A DNA stretch of 5,538 bases from an uncultured Dehalococcoidia bacterium. Lineage in GTDB: Bacteria > Chloroflexota > Dehalococcoidia > Tepidiformales > Tepidiformaceae. The stretch spans positions 1 to 5,538 of the forward strand of contig CALMIW010000619.1 in the NCBI GenBank assembly GCA_937864275.1. The letters run 5' to 3'. Under the pieces are notes generated by a model that saw only the letters and a list, made by a program, of their open reading frames with translations, ran no database searches and was not told the origin of the DNA. Positions 1 through 5,538 of this stretch are shown in pieces; the stretch's first letter is position 1, and each line of letters begins with the position of its first letter. The position numbers were made by a program, and so were the translations under genes.

Positions 1-184
1 GCGCCATCTTGGCGAGCGCTGCGTCGCGACCGAACTCGGGTAGCTCCACGTCGAACAGAGGTAGGTGCTCCACCTCGTCCCCCGGGTGCGTGGCGAGGTA
101 GTGCTCGATGAAGCGGCGCGCGACGCGCGTCGAATACGACCGGTCGCCCCGCGGGCTCGCCTCGATATGCAGCAGCCTGGCCAC
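1..184 (-). CDS. FMN-dependent NADH-azoreductase / NAD(P)H oxidoreductase, flavodoxin-like fold (3' part outside window)
   Basis: Only the first 61 residues are visible, and the gene runs off the left edge. The start reads MARLLHIEASPRGDRSYS when GTG (184-182) is read as Met. A beta strand followed by a loop of the type E-A-S-P-R-x-x-R-S-x-S (about residues 8-18) is the FMN-phosphate-binding signature of the AzoR/AcpD branch of flavodoxin-like reductases. The helix and the D-x-x-L-P-E-F segment near residues 45-51 also fit that family. Family members use NAD(P)H and FMN to reduce quinones or azo compounds in the cytoplasm. The GTG start is supported by TGAGG (197-193) 8 nt upstream, which contains the stop codon of the CoA synthetase, so the two genes are probably translationally coupled. 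In a catabolic operon it could reduce a quinone intermediate or supply reduced flavin; that is inference. The C-terminal two-thirds cannot be checked. Confidence 0.82.
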   Translation of the reverse strand, partial: MARLLHIEASPRGDRSYSTRVARRFIEHYLATHPGDEVEHLPLFDVELPEFGRDAALAKMA

Positions 185-194
185 CCGGGTCGCC

Positions 195-1757
195 TCAGAC
201 GTTTCGCGCCTGCTCGCGCCAGAAGGGCGCGCGCAGCTGCTGCTTGGGGATCTTGTTGGCACCAGTCCGTGGCAGGGGCTCGGTGACCAGGTCTATGCTG
301 CGCGGGCACTTGTTGTCCGCGAGCAGCGTCCGGCCGTGTGCCGCCAGCGCCTGGGCCGTGCAGCCCGCGCCCGGCACGAGGCGCACAATGGCATGCACCC
401 GCTCGCCCCAGTGCGCGTCCGGCACGCCGATCACCGCGCATTCCACCACATCGGAGTGCGCGTGCAGCGCGTTCTCGACTTCGACCGAGTACACGTTGAC
501 GCCGCCGGTGACGATCATGTCCTTCAGGCGATCGACGATGTAGAGATAGCCGTCCTCGTCGAAGTAGCCGACGTCGCCGGTGCGCAACCACTCGCCATGG
601 TGCGCCGCAGCCCACTCGTCGGGGCGATTCCAGTACCCCGGTGAGATCCCGGGACCCCGCACGCAGATCTCGCCGCGCTCGCCCTGGGGACAGCGGTGCC
701 CCGTCTCGTCGAGGATCGCGACGTCTACCCCGGGCAGCGGCTGTCCTGCGGACCGCAGGCGCTGCGACCCCGGCCCGCTGAGCACGTGTTGCGCATGGCC
801 GAGACTGGAGATGTTTGGACCGCCCTCGGTCTGGCCATAGATCTGGACGAAGCGCGTTTGTGGCAACAGGTCGAGGGCGCGCCGCAACAGCGCCTCGGGC
901 ATGGGCGCGCCCCCGTACGAGATACACTTCAGACTATCGAGATCCCAATGCCGGATCTCGGGGCTCGCAAGCAGGGAGTCGATCATCGCGGGCACCAGTG
1001 CTGCTTTGGTGACGCGCTGCTCGGCGATGGAGCGCAGCACCAGGCCCGTATCGAAGCGAGGCAGGATGACGACGCCCGCGGCGAGCAGTGCCGCGATCAG
1101 ACCATTCAGTGCCGCGCCCATGGGGAACACGGGCGCGCCCAGCAACAGGCGATCGGCGGGGGTGACGCGGGTGCCGAGCAGCCACTGCATCATGTTCACC
1201 AGCAGCGGACCGTGCGCCAGCATGACGCCCTTTGAGCGACCCGTCGTGCCTCCGGTGTAGTAGATCGCGAAGAGATCGTCGCCGCCACGGCCCGCGTCGG
1301 GGATCGGCGCGGCTCCGGCGAGCAGGTCCCGCAGCCCCACGTAGCCGTCGGGGGCCGGACCATCGCCGATGAAGACCAGCGTGGTGTCCTGCTCGCGCAG
1401 CGGCGTGCGGATCGACTCGACAAGGCCGATGAAGGGCGTGTCGACGAACAGGAAGCGGCTGCCGGAATCCTGGAGCCAGTAGAGCGCCTCCGGTGCGGAA
1501 AGCCTGGCATTGACCGGAGTGATAACGCCGCCGGCCCAGGGAACGGCGAAGAAGTACTGGAAGTAGAAGTCGCTGTTGGCGCTGAGGATCGCGACGCGGT
1601 CTCCAGGCTGCAGCCCAGCGGCCGCGAGTGCGCCAGCAAGCTTCGGAACCTCGATCCGCATGTCTGCCCAGGTCGTATCGCGTCCCTGGAAGTGCGACGC
1701 GATGCCCCGCGGGTTGACCAGTGCGGCACGTTCGAGCAGCTGTGTCAGGCCAGTCAT
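195..1757 (-). CDS. AMP-forming acyl-CoA synthetase / CoA ligase (ANL superfamily)
   Basis: This 520-residue protein, full length for the family, should activate a carboxylic acid with ATP to an acyl-adenylate and then to the CoA thioester. The core motifs are present: the phosphate-binding loop YTGGTTGRSKG (residues 167-177), the aromatic/adenine motif YGQTEGG (307-313), RTGD with Asp395, the hinge region VDRLKDMIVTGG (408-419), and the C-terminal PRTGANKIPK with the expected adenylation lysine at Lys502. No transmembrane segment or signal peptide is evident, so it is probably cytoplasmic. The ATG at 1757 has a GAGGG Shine-Dalgarno overlapping the stop codon of the small membrane protein, with a 10-nt gap. 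Substrate specificity (fatty acid, aromatic acid or side-chain acid) cannot be assigned from motifs alone. Its place between membrane proteins and a flavin reductase points to activation of a catabolic intermediate. All catalytic signatures look intact. Confidence 0.95.
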   Translation of the reverse strand: MTGLTQLLERAALVNPRGIASHFQGRDTTWADMRIEVPKLAGALAAAGLQPGDRVAILSANSDFYFQYFFAVPWAGGVITPVNARLSAPEALYWLQDSGSRFLFVDTPFIGLVESIRTPLREQDTTLVFIGDGPAPDGYVGLRDLLAGAAPIPDAGRGGDDLFAIYYTGGTTGRSKGVMLAHGPLLVNMMQWLLGTRVTPADRLLLGAPVFPMGAALNGLIAALLAAGVVILPRFDTGLVLRSIAEQRVTKAALVPAMIDSLLASPEIRHWDLDSLKCISYGGAPMPEALLRRALDLLPQTRFVQIYGQTEGGPNISSLGHAQHVLSGPGSQRLRSAGQPLPGVDVAILDETGHRCPQGERGEICVRGPGISPGYWNRPDEWAAAHHGEWLRTGDVGYFDEDGYLYIVDRLKDMIVTGGVNVYSVEVENALHAHSDVVECAVIGVPDAHWGERVHAIVRLVPGAGCTAQALAAHGRTLLADNKCPRSIDLVTEPLPRTGANKIPKQQLRAPFWREQARNV

Positions 1758-1767
1758 GCTCGCACCC

Positions 1768-2118
1768 TCAGCGGTCCCGTTGGCGGGGCTCGGGCAACTT
1801 CACCGATCGCGTCGGAAGCGACCATCCGGCACCGGACCCGTACTGGGCGTCGAGCCGCATGATCCAGCGGAATGCCTGCCGGGCGAATACCACGCAGGAC
1901 ACCAGCGCGAACACTGCGGGTTTCCAGCCGAATACCCATTCCGCGCCGCCCAGGTAGCCGTGGAAGAACAGCATTCCGAGGTAGAGATAGCCGTGTATGG
2001 CGATCGATACAACGATCGAGATCCTGCGATAGCGAGCCGGTGTTCCACTGAACGGCCGGGCGTGCGCCAGCACGTCCGGCTCGTCACGCTCGCCGGAGTT
2101 GTCGCGATGGTCGTTCAT
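1768..2118 (-). CDS. Small two-helix membrane protein, function unknown
   Basis: This 116-residue protein is not recognised as a named family. It has a charged hydrophilic N-terminus (residues 1-32, rich in D/E/R/H). A first hydrophobic helix spans about 33-57 and a second about 64-84, followed by a basic C-terminal tail (about 85-116). Two histidines lie in or at the end of helix 1 (His42, His53); they could be metal or heme ligands, but there is no recognised motif. The ATG at 2118 lies 1 nt after the stop codon of the upstream four-helix membrane gene (TGAGATG). No strong independent Shine-Dalgarno is visible, so translation probably depends on coupling with that gene. The arrangement suggests that the two membrane proteins are made together and may form one complex. 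The codon pattern and the absence of a competing long frame support it as a real gene. Confidence 0.75.
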   Translation of the reverse strand: MNDHRDNSGERDEPDVLAHARPFSGTPARYRRISIVVSIAIHGYLYLGMLFFHGYLGGAEWVFGWKPAVFALVSCVVFARQAFRWIMRLDAQYGSGAGWSLPTRSVKLPEPRQRDR

Positions 2119-2119
2119 C

Positions 2120-2644
2120 TCAGATCGGGCGCAGAACGGCGAGGACCACGATCGCGAAGGCGAAGACCATCACGACGGGGCTGGACACCAGCAGGAACCA
2201 CCAGTGGCGATGGATCGCAATCTCATACCCTTCGCCGTTGCCGGCAGCGCGCAGCCGTCCCTTGTTGCCGGGCCCGTGGGACAGGTAGTAATCCATGATC
2301 TCGATCGGCAGGAAGATGCCGAACACGATCAGCAGCTTCAGCACCAGCCAGCCGACGCTGGTGCTCCAGCCCCCCAGGACGTATAGCAGCGGCCCGGTGA
2401 CGAGGATCACCGGGAACGCGATGTGCTCATACGTCGCGCCCTCGTCGAATCGCTCGATCGCCCAGTTTCGGGCGCGGACGATCTCCGGGTCGCGGGGATT
2501 CCGCCGCCATGCCTTGAAGATCGGCACGAGGTAGAACGCATATGCGACCGAAGTACTCCAAACCCACGCCATCACCGCGAGGAGGTGCAACGTCTTGATG
2601 TAGAGATACCAAGGGCCCAGGACTTCGCGCACCGTGTCCAGCAT
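2120..2644 (-). CDS. Four-helix integral membrane protein, loosely HemJ/CopD-like
   Basis: The protein has 174 residues with four predicted transmembrane helices, at about residues 13-40, 72-92, 96-119 and 147-171. A hydrophilic, charged loop (about 43-71) separates helices 1 and 2, and a second polar loop (about 121-146) separates helices 3 and 4. The opening pattern Y-L-Y-I-K-T-L-H-L-L-A-V-M-A-W resembles the first helix of HemJ/CopD/DUF2269-type membrane proteins, including a His near the helix start (His20). Further histidines lie at His74 (start of helix 2), His123, His145 and His147. In related families such histidines bind heme or metal, but this role is inferred here. The ATG at 2644 is preceded by AAGGA with a 7-nt spacer, 21 nt after the VOC gene stop. 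A true HemJ (protoporphyrinogen oxidase) is less likely because of the catabolic setting and the divergent sequence. No substrate can be assigned. Confidence 0.8.
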   Translation of the reverse strand: MLDTVREVLGPWYLYIKTLHLLAVMAWVWSTSVAYAFYLVPIFKAWRRNPRDPEIVRARNWAIERFDEGATYEHIAFPVILVTGPLLYVLGGWSTSVGWLVLKLLIVFGIFLPIEIMDYYLSHGPGNKGRLRAAGNGEGYEIAIHRHWWFLLVSSPVVMVFAFAIVVLAVLRPI

Positions 2645-2665
2645 GGCAACGTCCTTGTCTGGAGC

Positions 2666-3244
2666 TCAGCCGGCGTGACGGGAACGGCGATCGATCGCAG
2701 CCGCACCGAACTTGCTGACCTTCAGGTCGCGATAGCGGTCGCTCCACTCCCGCATCGACGCTGCAGCGATCTCCGCGGCACCCGCGATCGTGCTGTCGAA
2801 GGTCGGCGTCTTGCAGGTCAGCTCCACCTGCAGGCCGTTCGGATCGTACATGTACACCGATTTAACGAAGCCGTGGTCCACCGGCCCGAGGCAGGACACG
2901 CCCTTGGCGTTGATCCGCGCCTGCCAGGCGAGCAAGGCCGACTCGTCCGGCACCTCGAGCGCGAGATGGCGCTCGAAGCTGTGCGTCCGCTCGAAATGAC
3001 CCGGCTCTGCGGTCTCGGGCTGATCGAAGAACGCAACGAACTCGCCGTTGCCGAGCTGGAAGAACAGGTGCATGTAGGGAATCTCGTCCCCCAGCCCCGG
3101 GACCTTCTCGGCGACCAGCGCCGCCGCGAGCGGCAGGCCGAGCACGTCGCTGTAGAACCAGCGCGTCTGTTCGGCGTCCCGGCAGCGGAAGGCGACGTGG
3201 TTGATGCCGCTGGCCTGCTTCAGGCCGACCTGACTGTCGCTCAT
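2666..3244 (-). CDS. VOC-superfamily protein (glyoxalase / type I extradiol dioxygenase fold)
   Basis: This 192-residue cytoplasmic protein is built from two beta-alpha-beta-beta-beta modules. The first begins at GINHVAFRCRDAEQTRWFYSDVLGLPL (split here as GINHVAFRCRDAEQ, residues 13-26, then TRWFYSDVLGLPL, 27-39). The second begins at RHLALEVPD (92-100) and ends with YDPNGLQVEL (133-142). Likely metal ligands are His16, His93 and Glu141. The His93-to-Glu141 spacing equals that of His74 to Glu122 in E. coli glyoxalase I. The position expected for glyoxalase's second ligand appears to be Ala71, leaving a His-His-Glu set like that of extradiol dioxygenases. A C-terminal tail of about 45 residues follows the fold. 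The start is fixed by a GGAGGGG Shine-Dalgarno at 3255-3249; the longer open frame upstream runs through marR and is not coding. It is the first gene after the putative internal promoter. Ring cleavage is a plausible role but unproven. Confidence 0.87.
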   Translation of the reverse strand: MSDSQVGLKQASGINHVAFRCRDAEQTRWFYSDVLGLPLAAALVAEKVPGLGDEIPYMHLFFQLGNGEFVAFFDQPETAEPGHFERTHSFERHLALEVPDESALLAWQARINAKGVSCLGPVDHGFVKSVYMYDPNGLQVELTCKTPTFDSTIAGAAEIAAASMREWSDRYRDLKVSKFGAAAIDRRSRHAG

Positions 3245-3248
3245 CGTG

Positions 3249-3255
3249 CCCCTCC
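3249..3255 (-). promoter_or_regulatory. Shine-Dalgarno that fixes the VOC gene start
   Basis: On the minus strand this reads GGAGGGG, with the GGAGG core 6 nt before the ATG at 3244. It decides the start: the same frame stays open for almost 580 nt further upstream, through the marR gene, but no comparable site lies there and the protein homologous to VOC enzymes begins just after this ATG. Confidence 0.85.
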
Positions 3256-3269
3256 GCCGACTGGCTGCC

Positions 3270-3300
3270 ACGAAATCGTCAAGTAACTGGACAATATCGT
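3270..3300. promoter_or_regulatory. 31-bp imperfect palindrome, candidate MarR operator
   Basis: The two halves are ACGAAATCGTCAAGT and ACTGGACAATATCGT, separated by a central A at 3285. Twelve of the 15 arm pairs are complementary; the mismatched pairs are 3274/3296, 3277/3293 and 3281/3289. The core GTCAAGTAACTGGAC is close to the size and style of sites bound by dimeric MarR regulators. It lies 25 nt before the VOC start codon and 21 nt after the marR stop, in the only sizeable intergenic gap, and it is visibly more A+T-rich than its surroundings. It overlaps the predicted -10 box and transcription start, so a bound protein would block initiation. The assignment to the adjacent MarR protein is inferred from position and symmetry. 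Confidence 0.68.
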
Positions 3301-3325
3301 AGCGGCTGGCCGGAAAGGGTGTCAA
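3296..3325 (-). promoter_or_regulatory. Candidate sigma-70 promoter for the VOC-membrane-ligase-azoreductase genes
   Basis: On the minus strand a perfect TTGACA (3325-3320) is followed by an 18-nt spacer and TACGAT (3301-3296). The -10 box matches the consensus at four of six positions, including the most important T, A and final T. The predicted start of transcription is near 3289, giving a leader of about 45 nt before the VOC ATG. The -35 box overlaps the marR stop codon, so the promoter begins inside the regulator gene. It would drive the five genes from VOC to azoreductase independently of the upstream ones. The prediction rests on sequence match alone. Confidence 0.58.
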
Positions 3326-3810
3326 CGCGACCCGCGCCCCCCGCCCTTGCGGCGCACCATGGCACGCGTCTCGGGCTTCTCCATCACCGGACCCCAGTCC
3401 TTCTCCAGCAGCACCCGCTTGAGCGTGTCGAACTCGCGCTTGCCGAGACGTCGCTCGAGTTCGGCGTCGAGCGCCCGGATCGCCCGCAGCGCGGCCCTCT
3501 GGATCGAGGCGCCCTGGGGGCTGAACTCGACGATCTTGGCGCGGGCATCGTCCGGGTCGGCCGAGAGCTGAACCAGACCCAGGGACTCCATTTCGGCGAT
3601 GGTCTGCTGGATGGCCTGGCGGGTGATGCCCAGCCGCCGCGCGAGTTCCGAGGGCCTGGTGCAGCCGTCGGCCACGTTGACCATGATCATGGACTGGGTA
3701 CGCGGCAGCGTCGGCCAGCCTTCTGCGCGCAGCAGGTTCTGCAGGCTCTCGTCGGTCCAGTAGTAGGCGTGGAGCAAGCCACGCATCAGGAAGTCGCTGC
3801 TTCGGACCAT
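3322..3810 (-). CDS. MarR-family transcriptional regulator
   Basis: This 162-residue DNA-binding protein has the MarR arrangement. An N-terminal dimerisation helix region (about 1-40) is followed by a winged helix-turn-helix. Its TRPSELARRLGITRQAIQQT segment (51-70) is the HTH, followed by EMESLGLV (73-80). The wing contains DPDDARAKIVEFSPQG (85-100), the usual family motif. C-terminal helices (about 101-137) complete the dimer, and a basic, glycine-rich tail ends the protein. MarR proteins usually repress nearby operons and release DNA on binding a small ligand, often an aromatic acid or acyl-CoA. The ATG at 3810 follows GAGGTGA (3823-3817) with a 6-nt spacer, and that site overlaps the hydrolase stop codon. 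It is therefore probably co-transcribed with the hydrolase and SDR. The likely target is the palindrome just downstream, upstream of the VOC gene. The ligand is unknown. Confidence 0.93.
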   Translation of the reverse strand: MVRSSDFLMRGLLHAYYWTDESLQNLLRAEGWPTLPRTQSMIMVNVADGCTRPSELARRLGITRQAIQQTIAEMESLGLVQLSADPDDARAKIVEFSPQGASIQRAALRAIRALDAELERRLGKREFDTLKRVLLEKDWGPVMEKPETRAMVRRKGGGRGSR

Positions 3811-3821
3811 CGGGCATCACC

Positions 3822-4994
3822 TCAGCCCGCCAGGTCGTGCTTCTCCAGCCATCCGCGGACTACTTCTGTCGCCGCCAGGGCCTCGCGCGGCTGCCCGAAA
3901 TAGTAATGGTTGGCGCCCTTGATTTCCTCCATCTGGCGGCGCTCGTGGCCGACGGCCTCGTACATCCGCCGGGCGTGGCTCGGCGTGGCGGCGTCGTCGG
4001 CGGAGTTGGATACCAGCAGGACGGGGACCTTGACCCGCCCCAACGCCGCGAGCGAATCGGCGTTGGAGTCCTCCAGGCTCCACTGTGACAGCCAGCTCCG
4101 CAGCGAGCAGAATCGCGCCAGCCCTACGGGGCTGTTGTTCACCACCTCCGGCTCGCCCAGGAAGCACCATCCCGGCCGCCGGTCGTTCGGGTCGACCGCC
4201 GGATCCAGCCACCGCGGGTCGGCCATGGTCCCGTGGACGACGAAGCAGTGCTCCTCGTTGACCCGCCCGGCTGCCCGCAGCGACGCCAGGCGGTCCTTGA
4301 CCGAGGCCGTGATGCGGCGGTTGCGGGCCTCCTGCGCCGCACGGTACGTGGCGAGGAACTCGGCGGAGAAAGGTGGCTTCGCCGAGCCGGCCGGAGCGTA
4401 AAGATCGAGCGTGGGGTCCCGCAGTTCCGGCCGGGATTCGTCGATGATCGAGGCGTCCAGCCACTCGGTGAGCGTGCGGGCCCGACTGACGTGCGCAGCG
4501 AGCAGCATCAGGCCGTCGGCAGGGACCAGGGCGGCCGCCGTGAGGTCTGGCGGGGCGCCGGGGGGGCGCGGGCGCACCGGGGGGGGCTCGGCCTCGGCCT
4601 GGTAGAACGCCGATAGCGAGCCGCCCCCACTCCACCCGGCCAGCACGACCCTCTCGTAGCCGAGCTTCTCGCGCGCATGACGCACGCAGGCGCCGAGATC
4701 CAGCGCAACCTTCTCCATGATCAGCGAATAGTCGACGCCGACGTAGCGGCTGTTGCAGTAGATGACGTGCACACCCTGCTTGGCGAGTGCCACGGGCAGC
4801 GGCAGGTACTCGCCGCCGCCGATCGGATGCATGAACACCAGGACGGTCCTGGACGGCCTCCCCTTCGGCCGTAGCAGGTGGGCCTTGAGCACCACGCGAC
4901 CGATCTCACCGGCATAGGTGTCCTTGAAGGCGGCGCGCTCCTCGAACATCACCAGGAACGGGATGCGGTCGTAGCCGCTGGCAGTCTCGTTCAT
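3822..4994 (-). CDS. Alpha/beta-hydrolase fold protein, serine hydrolase
   Basis: This 390-residue protein should hydrolyse an ester, thioester, lactone or C-C bond with a Ser-Asp-His triad. The nucleophile elbow GWSGGG (residues 120-125) places Ser122; the acid is probably Asp333 or Asp334 in SNSADDAATP; the histidine is His363 in GANHYY. HPIGGG (56-61) after the first core strand probably contributes to the oxyanion hole. No signal peptide is seen. It is longer than classic meta-cleavage-product hydrolases (about 280-290 residues). The extra length lies between Ser122 and Asp333 as a large cap, including a proline-rich stretch (137-149, P-P-P-V-R-P-R-P-P-G-A-P-P). The ATG at 4994 has GAGGG with a 9-nt spacer, 22 nt after the SDR stop. 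The neighbours suggest a catabolic pathway, but the substrate is not identifiable. Confidence 0.9.
   Translation of the reverse strand: MNETASGYDRIPFLVMFEERAAFKDTYAGEIGRVVLKAHLLRPKGRPSRTVLVFMHPIGGGEYLPLPVALAKQGVHVIYCNSRYVGVDYSLIMEKVALDLGACVRHAREKLGYERVVLAGWSGGGSLSAFYQAEAEPPPVRPRPPGAPPDLTAAALVPADGLMLLAAHVSRARTLTEWLDASIIDESRPELRDPTLDLYAPAGSAKPPFSAEFLATYRAAQEARNRRITASVKDRLASLRAAGRVNEEHCFVVHGTMADPRWLDPAVDPNDRRPGWCFLGEPEVVNNSPVGLARFCSLRSWLSQWSLEDSNADSLAALGRVKVPVLLVSNSADDAATPSHARRMYEAVGHERRQMEEIKGANHYYFGQPREALAATEVVRGWLEKHDLAG
4560..4586. repeat. Two G homopolymer runs (7 and 8 nt) inside the hydrolase gene
   Basis: The plus strand carries G7 at 4560-4566 and G8 at 4579-4586, 12 nt apart. They encode the proline-rich stretch at residues 137-149 of the hydrolase. 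Motifs on both sides (GWSGGG before, the Asp and His regions after) are in one frame, so the assembled sequence has no net frameshift. Runs of this length are prone to slippage and to sequencing error. Confidence 0.85.
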
Positions 4995-5016
4995 TCGCGC
5001 AAGCCCTCGGTGTCGA

Positions 5017-5538
5017 TCAGAGCGGGTTAAGGCTCAGCCCGCCATCGATGACGAGCTGCGAACCGGTGAGATACGGCGCGGCGTCGCTCGCCAGCAAGAG
5101 CAGCGGAAGCGCAAGTTCGGCCGGCTCGCCGAGTCGACGCTGCGGGATCCGCTGCAGCAAGGACCGGCCTGCGCCGGACTCCAGGTAGCCGGCCGTGATC
5201 TCCGTGTGGAAGTACCCGGGCACCAGCGCGTTGACTCGGATCTGGTAGCGCGCCCACTCGGCGGCGAGCAGCCGTGTCAGGTGCAGCAGCCCGGCCTTCG
5301 AGGCGGCATAGGGGGCGACGCCCTTCTGTGTCGCCTGGCCGAGCACGGAGCAAACGTTGACGATCGAGCCGGGCCGCCCCGAGGCCACCAACGACCGTGC
5401 CACGGCCCGCGCGACCAGCAGCGCGCCACGCAGGTTGGTGTCGAGCACCGCGTCCCAGTCGGCAACCGCGAGATCCAGCACCGGCCCAGGCCGGCTCAGC
5501 CCGGCATTGTTCACGAGGATATCCACGAGGCCGCCGGC
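5017..5538 (-). CDS. Short-chain dehydrogenase/reductase (5' part outside window)
   Basis: The C-terminal 173 residues of a classical SDR are visible. The gene enters from the right edge, so the N-terminal nucleotide-binding TGxxxGxG segment is not seen. Counting from the first visible codon, the motifs are NNAG (10-13) and the catalytic tetrad Asn35, Ser64, Tyr77 and Lys81, with Tyr and Lys in YAASK. Ser64 and Tyr77 are 13 residues apart, the normal spacing. VPG (106-108), followed by Y-F-x-T-E, and a C-terminal YLTGSQLVIDGG match the classical family. It should oxidise an alcohol or reduce a ketone with NAD(P)(H) in the cytoplasm; the cofactor preference depends on residues outside the window. 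An internal GTG (5526-5524) could be mistaken for a start, but the reading frame stays open to the edge and the conserved core would then be cut in half. It is the most upstream visible gene of the cluster. Confidence 0.93.
   Translation of the reverse strand, partial: AGGLVDILVNNAGLSRPGPVLDLAVADWDAVLDTNLRGALLVARAVARSLVASGRPGSIVNVCSVLGQATQKGVAPYAASKAGLLHLTRLLAAEWARYQIRVNALVPGYFHTEITAGYLESGAGRSLLQRIPQRRLGEPAELALPLLLLASDAAPYLTGSQLVIDGGLSLNPL

Noticed and set aside
2120..2644. Assignment of the four-helix membrane protein as HemJ (protoporphyrinogen oxidase)
   Set aside because: The first helix is similar, but the rest of the sequence diverges and the surroundings are catabolic rather than heme biosynthesis, so only a loose resemblance is reported.
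108..3286. Several long plus-strand open frames (for example 108-644, 696-1235, 1576-2298, 2423-3286)
   Set aside because: They are antisense to well-supported genes, cross gene boundaries, and show no recognisable domains; stop codons are rare in this high-GC DNA.
3291..3296. TATTGT (minus strand) as the -10 box
   Set aside because: It is 23 nt from the TTGACA, too far, and has no other good -35 at 16-18 nt. TACGAT at 18 nt fits better.
3245..3321. A terminator after marR
   Set aside because: The palindrome there has imperfect arms, a 1-nt centre that would make a poor hairpin loop, and no following T tract on the coding strand. It looks like an operator rather than a terminator.
3245..3820. 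An N-terminal extension of the VOC protein reading through the marR region, giving 384 residues
   Set aside because: The extension overlaps marR on the same strand in another frame, has an arginine/proline/alanine-rich composition without domain signs, and is made unnecessary by the strong GGAGGGG site before the ATG at 3244.
3817..4635. Long minus-strand open frame of 272 residues within the hydrolase gene
   Set aside because: It is out of frame with the hydrolase, whose catalytic motifs are intact. Its translation is low-complexity (G, R, P, A), as expected from a high-GC shadow frame.

Overview
The window is uniformly G+C-rich, with strong third-position G/C bias and Shine-Dalgarno sequences of the GAGG/GGAGG type. 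This fits a high-GC bacterium, most likely a proteobacterium, although the sequence alone does not fix the lineage. All eight genes lie on the minus strand and are tightly packed, with gaps of 22, 11, 77, 21, 1, 10 and 10 nt in transcription order. No RNA gene, insertion sequence, CRISPR array or clear terminator was seen.

In transcription order (right to left) the genes are: a short-chain dehydrogenase/reductase cut by the right edge; a 390-residue alpha/beta hydrolase; a MarR-family regulator; a vicinal-oxygen-chelate (VOC, glyoxalase/extradiol-dioxygenase fold) protein; a four-helix membrane protein; a small two-helix membrane protein; an AMP-forming acyl-CoA synthetase; and the start of an FMN-dependent NADH-azoreductase-type flavoprotein cut by the left edge. 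The last gene has a GTG start whose Shine-Dalgarno overlaps the synthetase stop codon.

The only real intergenic space (77 nt, between marR and the VOC gene) holds the main regulatory signal. A perfect TTGACA -35 box overlaps the marR stop codon. An 18-nt spacer separates it from a TACGAT -10 box. A 31-bp imperfect palindrome (12 of 15 arm pairs matching) covers the -10 and the predicted start site. The simplest reading is an internal promoter for the downstream five genes, repressed by the MarR protein encoded just upstream.

Together the genes look like part of a catabolic cluster for an unidentified, possibly aromatic or cyclic, carboxylic substrate. The SDR, a possible ring-cleaving VOC enzyme, the hydrolase, CoA activation and a flavin reductase would act in one pathway. 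The substrate cannot be read from the sequence. The least explained part is the pair of histidine-containing membrane proteins between the VOC and ligase genes.
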